The position numbers were made by a program, and so were the translations under genes. DNA of 26,707 nucleotides from Bacteroidetes bacterium QH_10_64_37. Lineage in GTDB: Bacteria > Bacteroidota > Rhodothermia > Rhodothermales > Salinibacteraceae. Below the pieces are notes generated by a model that worked only from the letters and a program-made list of their open reading frames with translations, was not told where the DNA came from and did no database searches. Positions 6,976 to 16,147 of this stretch are shown one piece after another (within the stretch, counting starts at the first letter, position 1; the number at the start of each line of letters is the position of its first letter). The stretch spans positions 1-26,707 of the forward strand of contig PXSZ01000059.1 in the NCBI GenBank assembly GCA_003023105.1. Reading direction: 5' to 3'.

Positions 6976-8187
6976 TCAGAGAGCAGGCGAGCCCGAGCTG
7001 TCGCCGTACCCGGTCATCTCCACGTAGCCGCGGCCGGAGGCGGAGCCCTTGACCTGAACGGCGCCCTCCCAGTACCGGACGGACACGTCGAGCTCCTGGT
7101 CCGGCATGTAGGGCGTGACGTGCAGGTCAATCCCTTCGCTCGGCACGCGCAGGGTCCACTCGGTTGGATAGGTGTGCGTGCCGTCCGGGGTCGTCCAGGT
7201 GTCAAGCACCTCAATCTTCACGTCCGATGGCTTCAGCCGACGCTTCTCGCCGTTGGCGGCCACGATCACGCCTTCGCTGAATGTGCTGGGGGAGCCGTCG
7301 GTCTGTCGGAGTTGATAGTACATCAGGTCGCGCCCGTCGTCGAGCTGGAGCGAGAACCAGTCCCAGCCCTCCTGCTCGGGGCCGAGGGCCGAGGTGCTCC
7401 ACTCCCGGTCCATCCAGCTTTGGCCGGTGACACTCAGCGTGTCGCCGTTCAGCGCGAGGTGTCCCTCCGTCGCCAGCCGCGTGTACGAGTAGTAGTAGGA
7501 CGCATTGCCGGCACCGGGTCCCTTCTTGCTCAGGCCCCGATTGCCCTGGAGCACGCGCGGCTTGGTGGGACGGAGGGTAAGGTCCACACCGATTTCTTGG
7601 TCCTGGGCCTGCAGGCGAACGGGGAAGGTCGACGCGCCGGTGCTCCGCATCGACCAGTTGCCCAGCCACACGCGGAACGGATCGGCGTGGGCGCCGGCCA
7701 GCCCGGCGCCCCCTCGCTGGAAGCGTTCGAAGGCGTGGAAGGTGTCCGAGGCCCCGTTCGTAACGGCGAAGTGGGCCATGTAGAGCTGGTTCGTGCGCCA
7801 GTCGGAGGTGGTCGTCGAGTCGGGGGACGCGTCGGGTGGCGTGAGGGCGATGCGAAAGATCGTAAGCTCGTAGCCGAACGGCTGCTCCCGAAAGCCTTCG
7901 GGACCGGTGAGGGTTCCCGTGACGTACCACCACTCCGTTTTGTAGCCGGGATGGGGCCCGTGGTCCGCCGGAAACGTGAAGGGACGCACCTCGGTGGCCC
8001 GGCGGTAGCCAGTGGTGTCGCTGGCCATGGCCTCGGCGACGGACACGGAGGTGCGGAGGTCGGCCTCGTCGGAGGGGGCCGTGAGCCAGTAGGCGCCGAG
8101 GCCGAGGAGGCCTGCGGCCACCACGAGGGTGGTGAGGATCGAGAGCGAACGGGACATGCGGGCGGGATCGATCTGGTGTCTTTCCAT
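6976..8187 (-). CDS. AttH-like lipocalin/carotenoid 1,2-hydratase-family secreted protein
   Basis: 403 residues with an N-terminal membrane anchor or signal segment (ILTTLVVAAGLLGLGAYWL, 17-35), then a two-lipocalin AttH/CrtC fold. Diagnostic motifs are HPGYKTEWWYVTGTL (79-93), FGYELTIFR (104-112), SWMDREWST (257-265) and WDWFSLQLDDG (276-286). In many bacteria this family is encoded with a LolD-like ATPase and FtsX-like permease, as in the attEFGH operon, and the same arrangement is present here. It probably works in the periplasm or outer envelope on a lipid or hydrophobic compound passed on by the transporter. Carotenoid hydration is possible for the superfamily but no carotenoid gene is nearby. 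ATG 8187 has GAGG nine bases upstream; ATG 8157 is an alternative. Confidence 0.85.
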   Translation of the reverse strand: MERHQIDPARMSRSLSILTTLVVAAGLLGLGAYWLTAPSDEADLRTSVSVAEAMASDTTGYRRATEVRPFTFPADHGPHPGYKTEWWYVTGTLTGPEGFREQPFGYELTIFRIALTPPDASPDSTTTSDWRTNQLYMAHFAVTNGASDTFHAFERFQRGGAGLAGAHADPFRVWLGNWSMRSTGASTFPVRLQAQDQEIGVDLTLRPTKPRVLQGNRGLSKKGPGAGNASYYYSYTRLATEGHLALNGDTLSVTGQSWMDREWSTSALGPEQEGWDWFSLQLDDGRDLMYYQLRQTDGSPSTFSEGVIVAANGEKRRLKPSDVKIEVLDTWTTPDGTHTYPTEWTLRVPSEGIDLHVTPYMPDQELDVSVRYWEGAVQVKGSASGRGYVEMTGYGDSSGSPAL

Positions 8188-8242
8188 ATCCCAACGCCTC
8201 GAGACGAGCCCCGTTCGCCGCTCCGCGAAATCTTACAGGTCA

Positions 8243-10810
8243 TCACCCGTCCTGCAGGGCCAGCGCGGGGCTTGATCGCGCCATGCGCCACGTCGGATAG
8301 AGACCGGCCAGGAGGGCCGCGCCGACCGCCAGCACGAGCGCCTGCAGAAGCACGTCCGTCGGGACCGTGAGTTGGAGCGTCCAGCCGAAGGAGCGCTTGT
8401 TGATGACGAAGACGAGCACGTAGGCCAGCACGTAGCCGAGCGGCAACGAGAGAATGCCGGCGATGGCCCCCATCAGGCTCGACTGCAGCGTGAGGTAGCC
8501 GCCCACCTGCGGCGGCGTCATGCCGGTGGCGCGCAGGACCCCCATCTCGCGCCGTCGCTCCAGGGCCAGCGCCATGAGGGCCGTGAGCACCCCGATGAAC
8601 GCCACGGCGATGGCGAGCAGCCGCAGCACCGTCGTGATCGTAAAGGTGCGGTCGAAGATCTGCATCGAGGTCTCGCGGAGGGCCTTGTTCGACCGGATGA
8701 GCACGTCCTGGATCCCGGCCACACTTTTGCGCATGTCCGCGATGAGGGCGTCCACGGAGGTGCCATCTTCAGCGAAGAAGGCCAAGCCGGAGACGCGCCG
8801 GTCGTCGTAGAAGCGCTCGTAGGTCGAGCGGCTCATGAGGGCGACGCCGAGGTCCGAGCCGTAGTCGTAGTACACCCCCTGAATCGCAAACGACTGTCTG
8901 CCCCGGTCCGTCTGGAGCCGTAGCGTGTCGCCCACGCCCACGTCGTAGCGGTAGCTGTAGGGCTCGGACACCAGCACCGACGGCCCGTTCCGGACGGCCG
9001 CCCACGCCGACTCCGGATTTCCGCTCTTGAACTGGTAGATGTCCGCCGTCTCGGTGTCGGGCTCGACGGCCACAAGTTCGGTAGGTCCTACCCCAGCCTG
9101 TACCCGGACGCGGCGGACCGAGTAGCTCGCCGCAACGCCCTCCATCCCCCGCAGCCGGGCCACGACGGCCGAGTCGAGCGTGGCGGTGGAGCGGCGAAAG
9201 ACGAGGCTGGGCGGCTGCACGTAGACGTCCGCCTGCAGCGACTGTTGGAGCCAGTTTGAGACGGTGCCCCGGAAGCTGTCGATCATGATCCCGACCCCCA
9301 CCGTGGCGGCGATGGCCACCGTGAGGGCGGCAATGGCCACGCCCGTGCGGCTCAGGTTGGTCACCACGCCCCGCGCCGCCATGCGCCCGATGACGCCCGT
9401 TAGCCGGCCGAGGAGGGGACGCGCTCCGTTCGCCAGCCCCATCACGGCCAGCGGCGTCATCAGCGCCGCGCCCACGAGGAGGCAGAAAAGCGCCCCGTAC
9501 CCGGCCCAGATGCTCTGTTGGGTGACGAGGAGCAGGAGGCTCCCGGCGCCCGCGACGAGAAGCCCGAGGCCCGCCCACCACGGCGCCCACTGCCGAAGGG
9601 CGGTCTCCTGCGTGGAGCGGCGCAGGACGGTGCTCACCGGCGCGTTCGTCGCCTCGCGTGCCGGGGGCAGGGCCGCCGCCAGCGTGGTCCCGACACCCAG
9701 AAGGCCGCCTTTTGCGAGCGTCCAGGTCGAGATGGAAAGCTCGCTCACCTGCACCACGAAGTACAGGTCGTTGATCGTCTGCGCGAGGAGCTGCACCAGC
9801 CCCGACGCCAGCACAATGCCGATCAGTAGCCCGAGGCCGCTCCCCACCACGCCCAGTACGGCGGCCTCGCCCAGCACGAGCCGAAAGACCTGTCCGCGCG
9901 TCACCCCCAGGGCTCGGAGGCGCCCGAGGAGGCCGCGACGCTGGACGATCGAGAACGTCATCGTGTTGTAGATGAGAAACGCTCCCACGATGAGCGCCAG
10001 CAGACTCAGGGCCGACAGATTGAGGTCGAAGGCCTCCGTCATTTGAGCCACCGTCTCCGTGCGGGTGTCCGAGCGCCGGAGCCGAGCACCTTCGGGGAGC
10101 ACGCGGCGCACGCGCTCCAGAAAGGTAGCTCGGACCGCCTCGTCGGATGGGGCAATGAGGTCGATGCGGCTCAGGCGTCCGGTCCGGTCGAAGAGGCGCT
10201 GGGCGGTCGACACGTCCACCACCAGGAGGTTGGCCACCGCCCGACGGGTCCGCTCGTTGCGCGGCTCGATGAGGCCGCCGAGGGGGACCGTGTACGTCTT
10301 CCCCTCAATGTCCACTCGCAACGTGTCGCCGGGGGAGAGCCCCAGGTCCGTGGCCGTCGGGGCGCTCATCAGGGCGACGTCCCGCGTCATGAAGGCGCTC
10401 AGGTCCACGGTGCCCGACGCGCCGGTGCCCCGACGGCGGTCGGGACTGACGCCCAGGTAGGGCCGGAAGGGGGCATCCGCGAGTGGGTCAATCCCGACAA
10501 TCTGAAACGTGCGGTCGCCCCGCCGCAGCGCCCCGTACCCCTCTACAATCGGCGCCGACGGTTGGATGCCGGCCCTCCGCAGGCGACGGTACACGTCGTC
10601 GTCGAGCGTGCTCCCGGTTCCCACCACCTGGTGGGTCGCCGTTCCCGTCACCGTCTCCGCGGACAGCTTGAAGGCCCGGCTCGCGCTCGTATTGGCCAGG
10701 TCGATGGATACGACCACGGCCACGCCGATGGCCACGCCCAGAACCGACAGCCCCATCAGCCACGGGTGGCGGGTGAGGTAGCGGCGGCTGGAGCGCTGGA
10801 GAAGCGTCAT
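8243..10810 (-). CDS. FtsX/LolC-type ABC transporter permease, fused two-domain form
   Basis: 855 residues with two FtsX domains in one chain. TM1 is at about 18-38, followed by a MacB-like periplasmic domain (about 40-255). The first FtsX domain (about 265-390) contains IVGAFLIYNTMTFSIVQRRG. Two further membrane pairs lie at about 413-460 and 485-512, then a second periplasmic domain. The C-terminal FtsX domain (about 725-850) contains ALERRREMGVLRATGM and ends in SSPALALQDG. Such permeases move lipids or lipoproteins out of the inner membrane using a LolD-like ATPase, here encoded upstream, and the AttH-like protein follows 55 bp downstream. The start was set at ATG 10810 (MTLLQRSSRRYLTRHP); the frame stays open far upstream across the ATPase gene, but that part is a shadow. 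No Shine-Dalgarno is visible. Confidence 0.92.
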   Translation of the reverse strand: MTLLQRSSRRYLTRHPWLMGLSVLGVAIGVAVVVSIDLANTSASRAFKLSAETVTGTATHQVVGTGSTLDDDVYRRLRRAGIQPSAPIVEGYGALRRGDRTFQIVGIDPLADAPFRPYLGVSPDRRRGTGASGTVDLSAFMTRDVALMSAPTATDLGLSPGDTLRVDIEGKTYTVPLGGLIEPRNERTRRAVANLLVVDVSTAQRLFDRTGRLSRIDLIAPSDEAVRATFLERVRRVLPEGARLRRSDTRTETVAQMTEAFDLNLSALSLLALIVGAFLIYNTMTFSIVQRRGLLGRLRALGVTRGQVFRLVLGEAAVLGVVGSGLGLLIGIVLASGLVQLLAQTINDLYFVVQVSELSISTWTLAKGGLLGVGTTLAAALPPAREATNAPVSTVLRRSTQETALRQWAPWWAGLGLLVAGAGSLLLLVTQQSIWAGYGALFCLLVGAALMTPLAVMGLANGARPLLGRLTGVIGRMAARGVVTNLSRTGVAIAALTVAIAATVGVGIMIDSFRGTVSNWLQQSLQADVYVQPPSLVFRRSTATLDSAVVARLRGMEGVAASYSVRRVRVQAGVGPTELVAVEPDTETADIYQFKSGNPESAWAAVRNGPSVLVSEPYSYRYDVGVGDTLRLQTDRGRQSFAIQGVYYDYGSDLGVALMSRSTYERFYDDRRVSGLAFFAEDGTSVDALIADMRKSVAGIQDVLIRSNKALRETSMQIFDRTFTITTVLRLLAIAVAFIGVLTALMALALERRREMGVLRATGMTPPQVGGYLTLQSSLMGAIAGILSLPLGYVLAYVLVFVINKRSFGWTLQLTVPTDVLLQALVLAVGAALLAGLYPTWRMARSSPALALQDG

Positions 10811-10964
10811 CTTTGATTGGGAACGGGGAAGGGGAAAGAGGGCGAATTGGAGAAAGTAGGAATGGGGGATGGGGAAGGGGGGCGAGTGGGGGAGCAGGGA
10901 TACGGTAGATTCGCGCCGCGGTGTTCTCTCCCACACGCCCGCTTGCCCATTCACCCATTCGCCT
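10811..10964 (-). repeat. Low-complexity spacer with pyrimidine tract and repeat-like segment, between ATPase and permease genes
   Basis: This 154-bp spacer splits an otherwise compact operon. On the minus strand the half next to the permease start is nearly pure pyrimidine (CTCCCCCACTCGCCCCCC and more). The half next to the ATPase stop contains GGGCGTGTGGGAGAGAACACC (10921-10942 reverse complement), which resembles the G-rich end of the repeat copies near 6201-6236 and 17842-17877. No gene is present. A promoter or processing site could lie here, but none is recognisable. Confidence 0.5.
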
Positions 10965-11678
10965 CTACCGGCTCGGCACAACGTACTCCGGCACTTCTTC
11001 GTGCAGGGTGCCGCCGTGGAGGTGCAGCACGCGGTCGGCCCGGGGGAGGGCCTCGGGATCGTGGGTCGCCACGAGGAGGGTGGTGTCGGTGTCGCGGACG
11101 AGATCGCCCAGGAGCGTGAGCACGGCCTGCCCCGTCTCGTAGTCGAGGTTGCCGGTTGGCTCGTCGGCGAGGACGAGGAGCGGCTCGTGGGCCAGGGCGC
11201 GGGCCACGGCCACGCGCTGCTGCTCCCCACCAGACAGTCGGTCCGGAAAGTCGTCCGCCCGATCGGCAAGGCCCACCCGGTCCAGCATCGCCCGTGCTCG
11301 GTCCCGGTCGGCCCGGGGCGTCTCCCCGGCCAGCTCCAGGGGCAGGCGCACGTTTTCCCCCACCGTCAGCGTCGAGATTAGGTTGAACGACTGAAACACG
11401 AACCCGATGTTCGCTCGCCGGAATTTCGTACGCTCGGTCTCAGACTTCTCCGTCAGGTCGGCGCCGCCGATGCGGACGCGCCCGGCGGTGGGCAGGTCGA
11501 TGCCGCTGATGAGGTTGAGGAGCGTGCTTTTGCCGGCCCCGCTGCGCCCCATGAGCACCGAAAAGGCGCCCCGGCCGAGCCGCAGCGACACGTCCCGGAG
11601 CACGGTGCGGTCCCGGTCGCCCTCGCGGTAGGTCTTGGTCAGCGCGTCGAGCTCGACGAGGGGAGACGAATCGGTCAT
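10965..11678 (-). CDS. LolD/MacB-type ABC transporter ATPase
   Basis: A 237-residue ATPase with every ABC motif: Walker [10 protein letters not shown] (44-52), Q-loop Q96 in FVFQSFNL, signature LSGGEQQR (148-155), Walker B LLVLADE (167-173) and switch histidine H206 in ATHDPEA. The ADEPTGNLD stretch and overall length place it in the LolD/FtsE/MacB group that pairs with FtsX-type permeases, and such a permease follows on the same strand. It would power extraction or export of a lipid, lipoprotein or similar envelope substrate together with the AttH-like protein. ATG 11678 was chosen because the canonical N-terminus ([11 protein letters not shown]) follows at once; the frame is open upstream to 12101 without homology. 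The leader is C/T-rich without Shine-Dalgarno. Confidence 0.93.
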   Translation of the reverse strand: MTDSSPLVELDALTKTYREGDRDRTVLRDVSLRLGRGAFSVLMGRSGAGKSTLLNLISGIDLPTAGRVRIGGADLTEKSETERTKFRRANIGFVFQSFNLISTLTVGENVRLPLELAGETPRADRDRARAMLDRVGLADRADDFPDRLSGGEQQRVAVARALAHEPLLVLADEPTGNLDYETGQAVLTLLGDLVRDTDTTLLVATHDPEALPRADRVLHLHGGTLHEEVPEYVVPSR

Positions 11679-11895
11679 GGGGAGGGAAAAGGCGTGAGGA
11701 ATCGGAGGAGTGCATTTTTCGCCTCGGCGCTCCATACACAGGCGGCTGTTTCGAAAGCACCCGCCTCGTTGGAAAAAGGACCGTGCCCCGAACGCACAGG
11801 GCCTCGTGGCCAGGACGGGACGCATCCGGTATGCCTTTTGTTCTCGGTGTCTGCGGCGCAAGAACATTCTTTCCCAATGGTTCCCTTCCCGTTGC

Positions 11896-14637
11896 ATGTG
11901 CTTCCTCCATCTTCCCCGCAGAGCAGGGTGGGCCGGCGTATTCACCGCCGCGCTGTTGCTGTTTATGGCCTGTGACATGCCGAGCAGCGCTCCCTCGTTT
12001 GAAACCGAAACGGGACTGAACAGCCCGGTGGTCGTCAAGAAGACCTTCTCGCTTCTTGGAGGAGAAAAGAGCTCGCACGAGCCCCTGATCGACACCACCA
12101 CCTCCCAGTTCGACTCGCTCTTTACGGTCGGGGCATCGGACCAGGGAATTTCTATCGAGGAGGAGGTCAGCTCCTTCGATCTAGAGTCCCCCGGTCAGAT
12201 CCTTGAAAAGGCCACAGAAGACGTGGAAACCACCACCTTGCTAACGGAGGCTGTCGTGCAGGGGACTAATTTTGCGACCCAGACCATCGATGCGGGGTTT
12301 CGTCAGGAGAACGGCGTGCCCCCACCGACCCGTTCGACCGAGGCGACTGTAAACGTGGCGCGCGACACGATTCCGTTTCCTCCCGGATTGCTGGCCCTTC
12401 CGGACTTCGGGACCACCGACATCCAGGCCGATTCGCTCAAGCAGGGGACGCTGACGACAGAGACGAGTGTCAACGGCACGACGGTCAATACCTTCACCTT
12501 CACGCTGTTCAACGACCCCGCCGATCCGACACTTCTCACTGATGGCAACGGAAATCCACCGGCGGTCAAGATCAGGGATGAAAGCGGTGACGTCATCGCC
12601 AACAAGTCATTTGACGCCTCCGTCAGTTCGGGCGAGTCCGAGAGCGTCGAGATCGGCGTAGAGGGGGAAACCCTCGGCGAGGATTCGGAAGTTGTGCTCG
12701 TGGTCGACGGAAATGATTCGAAGGATGAGCTCACAATCAAGGTCTCTCCTCTTCGGTACCGGAACGTGACCCTCGGCGGCGTTGATGGGGGAACCATTGC
12801 CGCCTCAGAAACCGACGTATCCACCCGAGCGGGAAGCGGCGCTTCTCAGTTTGCAGGGACCGAACCCCGCAGTGGAACGCTCCGGCTGGACGTGGCCAAC
12901 AACTTTTCGTTTCCCATCGAGATCGACACTCTCCTGCTGGAAAATAATCTGCAGGGATCTCCTCTCCCGGACAGCTTTCCTGCCTTCGATGTTTTTCGGG
13001 ACTCCGGTCCCATTGCCTCCGGGGCGACCGAGACGTTTGAAATTGATCTTGGTGACAAGGGCATTGCCAACGGCATTGACGTCAGACTGAAGGCGGCCCT
13101 GGCGCAATCCGGCACCACGGTAACCCTCGCCGCCACGGACAACCTCGACGTGTCGGCCAGTGGCGGGTCCACCATCGAGGCCGTGTACTTCTGGCCTGCC
13201 GGCGAACAGGTGCAGGCCGGGGGGCGCTTCAACGTCGAGCAAGATCGCGTCAGCTTCGATCAGTCCAGCAACTTTGTGGAGTTGAGTGCGGGGACTCTTG
13301 CGTTCAACAACGTTGTCAGTGAGCCTGAAGTGGCCTTCGAGTCGTTCACCGTGAGTTTTCCGGACCTCCAAAGCGATCCATACGGGCCGGAGGACTCGTT
13401 GACCGTTTCGTTTCCCGTTGACGTTGGAAGCAGTCCGACGATTGATCCCATCGATCTCAGTGATGTACGGGTGTCTCCGACCGATGACGTTGTGGACTAC
13501 CACCTGCAGGGCACCCTGGAAACCATTGCCCCCTCGGATCGGACGGCCGATAATCTGCGCGTTCTCCGGTACACGGACAAGTTCAGCGCAGCCCTGTCCA
13601 TCGACAGCCTCGGTGTTCGAGCCCTGGAGGCAGGGATCAACCCCTTCACGATCAACATGACGGAGGACGCAAACAGCGACGGAAAGTTGGATCTGTCCGA
13701 TCCCGAGGAGGCCAATCAGGAGTCCTTTGGGGAACTCGATGGCCTTGCAGAGCGGGTCGACGGGCTCGAGCTCACGGGAAGCGAGCTCAAATTTCGCGTC
13801 GCGACAGACGTGGGCACCGATGCGCAAGTTTATGCCGCCCTGCGGGGACAATCGGAAAGCTCGCGCACCTTTCTCGCCGGAACGGGAAGCGAGAAGAGCG
13901 TACCGTCCACGTCCTCCACAGGTGATAACTTCTACGATGGATCTGCTCCCATTGCGAACGAGGATCTCATTCAATTCGGAGTGAACGGCGCGCCGACGGA
14001 CGATCCCGTGACCCGGCGCATTGCGCTAACGGACGAAAATTCTACCGTCGATGACTTCCTCAGCCTCCTGCCCCCCTCCCTCCGCTTTATCGCTCAGGCG
14101 CGCATTACGGGGAACGACGCGGGCCGAATTCGCCTGCGGCGTCCCCTCGCACTCAATGTGGGGCTCAGCGTCGCCATTCCCGTTCGGCTCAACAGCACGT
14201 TTACCGTCCAGGACACCATCGACGCGGACTTCTCCGCCCTCGAGGACGTCACGGATCCGAACAAGGAGGTTACCCTGTCGACCGCCGAGCTGCGGGTGCG
14301 GTACACGAACGGCGTGCCGTTGGGAATCGACGCACGGTTCATTGCCCTGGATGACAGTGGGAGTGAGGTGGTCTCGCTCCCGGGGGAAGGCGAGACGGTC
14401 CGTCTCAGGCCGGCCCCGAAGGCAGCGGACGGCGCGGCGAACGGGACGCAATCGGGGACGGCGGTCCTTGACCTCAGCAAGAACGAGCTTCGGGACCTTG
14501 CTCATGGGCGACAGCTCCATTTGCGGATGACAATGGATCAGGCGGAGGAAGGAGGGCCGGCCACCCTCCGCGCCACCGACACCATCGAGCTCTCCCTGGA
14601 GGCGAAGGTGGAGGCGTCCGTCAGCGTCAACAACTGA
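11896..14637 (+). CDS. Large putative outer-membrane lipoprotein, function unknown
   Basis: 913 residues from ATG 11896. The N-terminus has two arginines, a hydrophobic stretch ([11 protein letters not shown]) and Cys26, fitting a lipoprotein signal, although Phe at -3 is not the commonest lipobox residue. The frame is open upstream to 11710, but that part lacks any signal or homology. The mature protein is acidic, rich in Ser/Thr/Asp/Gly, and looks all-beta, with recurrent strand patterns such as [20 protein letters not shown] and [10 protein letters not shown] calcium-loop-like motif, [12 protein letters not shown] (residues 591-602), follows the EF-hand/dockerin spacing. I do not recognise the family. 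The next gene, 49 bp downstream, encodes an outer-membrane barrel, so the two are probably co-expressed and may act together at the cell surface or inner leaflet of the outer membrane. Confidence 0.8.
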   Translation: MCFLHLPRRAGWAGVFTAALLLFMACDMPSSAPSFETETGLNSPVVVKKTFSLLGGEKSSHEPLIDTTTSQFDSLFTVGASDQGISIEEEVSSFDLESPGQILEKATEDVETTTLLTEAVVQGTNFATQTIDAGFRQENGVPPPTRSTEATVNVARDTIPFPPGLLALPDFGTTDIQADSLKQGTLTTETSVNGTTVNTFTFTLFNDPADPTLLTDGNGNPPAVKIRDESGDVIANKSFDASVSSGESESVEIGVEGETLGEDSEVVLVVDGNDSKDELTIKVSPLRYRNVTLGGVDGGTIAASETDVSTRAGSGASQFAGTEPRSGTLRLDVANNFSFPIEIDTLLLENNLQGSPLPDSFPAFDVFRDSGPIASGATETFEIDLGDKGIANGIDVRLKAALAQSGTTVTLAATDNLDVSASGGSTIEAVYFWPAGEQVQAGGRFNVEQDRVSFDQSSNFVELSAGTLAFNNVVSEPEVAFESFTVSFPDLQSDPYGPEDSLTVSFPVDVGSSPTIDPIDLSDVRVSPTDDVVDYHLQGTLETIAPSDRTADNLRVLRYTDKFSAALSIDSLGVRALEAGINPFTINMTEDANSDGKLDLSDPEEANQESFGELDGLAERVDGLELTGSELKFRVATDVGTDAQVYAALRGQSESSRTFLAGTGSEKSVPSTSSTGDNFYDGSAPIANEDLIQFGVNGAPTDDPVTRRIALTDENSTVDDFLSLLPPSLRFIAQARITGNDAGRIRLRRPLALNVGLSVAIPVRLNSTFTVQDTIDADFSALEDVTDPNKEVTLSTAELRVRYTNGVPLGIDARFIALDDSGSEVVSLPGEGETVRLRPAPKAADGAANGTQSGTAVLDLSKNELRDLAHGRQLHLRMTMDQAEEGGPATLRATDTIELSLEAKVEASVSVNN

Positions 14638-14686
14638 ACCGCCACGCCCCAATCTCTGAATTTCTGCGGCGTAGCAACCCTGGACA

Positions 14687-16132
14687 ATGGTTTGGCAACA
14701 GCACTTCCGAGTTGCAATTCGTATTCTCGTCGGCGGAGTCGTGGCGGGGCTCGTTCTGAGTCTTCCCAACGCGCACGCACAGTCGGGCATCCGGAGCCAG
14801 TGGGCCATCAGTACGGGCGGTGGAGCCTCGGCCACGAGCCCCCCGACGACGGCCCTCTACACCAACCCGGCCCATCTCGGGATCGGCTCGGCCGCTCCCC
14901 TCGAAGTTCGCCTGCTCGACGTGCGCGCTTACACCGGAGGCGATCTGATTCAGTTTGATCAGTATCGCAATACGTTCGGGGAGCAGTCCGGCACGCTGAC
15001 GGACGCGGGGGAGGCAGCGGTCCTCGACGAGTGGTTCGGGGGCGGGCGGCGCGTCTTCAATACGTATTCGGTGATCGTGCCTTTTGCAATTGCCTACCGG
15101 CCGCGGGGAACGCAATGGGCCGTTGGGCTGGGCGTGCGTGCGCGAGTTCTGACGGAGGTAGAGACGGACCGCGGCCTGTTCGATTTGTTTCTGGTGGGGG
15201 CCGATTCGAGTCGGACCGTTCCCGTCAACGGGCGCTATCGGGCGTCCAGCACCATTGATCTCACCGGGACGTTCAGCTACTTCTTCGAGTCCATTCCCCT
15301 GTCGATTGGCGTCTCTCCGCAATTTATCGTCGGCACCCAGTACGCCGACGGCACGCTAAGCTCTGAGGTAAGGGTGAGCGACTCGGTATTGACGCACCGG
15401 TTTGATTACACCGCCCGAGCCGCAGGGCCGATGAGCCGGCAGGTCTACGACACCTTCAACGCATTTGGGGCCGATCCCCTGCGCGACATCTCGGCTGGTT
15501 TTGGCAGACAGGTGGCCGGCGTGGGCGCGGGCGTGGATCTGGGCGCCGTGTACGAGATGCAGCCCGGGTTCTTCGTGTCGATGAGTCTCACCGACCTCGG
15601 CGCCGTTCGGTGGAAGCGAGATGCCCAGACCACCACCCCGGCCAATAATGAGTTTCGATTCGAAGGGATCGAGCTGGACCTGGACCGGCTGCAGAACGAG
15701 TTTGACGGAGACGCCGGACGCTACGTCCGGCACCAGGTGGACAGCTTGGCGCGGGCGGCCTACCAGGATGTGGAGCGGGATCGCTCGTCGTTTACCGTCG
15801 GATTGCCGACGGCCCTGCACGTCAACGGGACGTGGTCGCGGGGCGCGGTCACACTCAACGGCGGGGCAACCGTCGGACTGAACGACAGGGCCGGGGCGGT
15901 GAGCGCGGAACCGGTCGGGCACCTCGGGGGAGAACTGCGCCTTGGACCGATTCCCCTCCGGGCGGGGGTGCGGGTCGGCGGCCCGCAGGCCGTTACGCTG
16001 GCGGGTGGCATTGGGCTAGATGCAAGAGGTTACCGGTTCGACGTCGGGGTCAGTGTTACCCCCAGCACCTCTACCCTCGGCCGTGGGGGTCGCTACGCCG
16101 TCGGCCTGTCGCTGGCCACGGTCCGGTTTTGA
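14687..16132 (+). CDS. DUF5723-like outer-membrane beta-barrel protein
   Basis: 481 residues. It has a signal peptide with likely cleavage after AHA (residue 31). The body alternates aromatic/hydrophobic strands with polar turns and ends in a terminal phenylalanine (LSLATVRF), as expected for an outer-membrane barrel. The early motif TTALYTNPAHLGIG resembles the TNPA segment of DUF5723/PorV/FadL-like barrels of Bacteroidota. Barrel-like text continues through VGLGVRARVL, SIGVSPQFIVG, AVYEMQPGFFVSMSLTDLG and RAGVRVGG. It probably sits in the outer membrane and may handle a hydrophobic ligand or assist secretion; the family has no firm function. It directly follows the lipoprotein gene on the same strand. 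Its stop lies 15 bp from the convergent pyrB stop. Confidence 0.82.
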   Translation: MVWQQHFRVAIRILVGGVVAGLVLSLPNAHAQSGIRSQWAISTGGGASATSPPTTALYTNPAHLGIGSAAPLEVRLLDVRAYTGGDLIQFDQYRNTFGEQSGTLTDAGEAAVLDEWFGGGRRVFNTYSVIVPFAIAYRPRGTQWAVGLGVRARVLTEVETDRGLFDLFLVGADSSRTVPVNGRYRASSTIDLTGTFSYFFESIPLSIGVSPQFIVGTQYADGTLSSEVRVSDSVLTHRFDYTARAAGPMSRQVYDTFNAFGADPLRDISAGFGRQVAGVGAGVDLGAVYEMQPGFFVSMSLTDLGAVRWKRDAQTTTPANNEFRFEGIELDLDRLQNEFDGDAGRYVRHQVDSLARAAYQDVERDRSSFTVGLPTALHVNGTWSRGAVTLNGGATVGLNDRAGAVSAEPVGHLGGELRLGPIPLRAGVRVGGPQAVTLAGGIGLDARGYRFDVGVSVTPSTSTLGRGGRYAVGLSLATVRF

Positions 16133-16147
16133 CGGCTGTTCGGTTCC

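Noticed and set aside
7120..8370. A 416-codon plus-strand frame opposite the AttH-like gene
   Set aside because: It is antisense to a gene with clear lipocalin motifs and has the usual shadow composition.
10811..11269. Open extension of the permease frame across the ATPase gene
   Set aside because: It translates the spacer and the antiphase of the ATPase gene into Ser/Pro/Thr-rich text; the true permease N-terminus starts at 10810.
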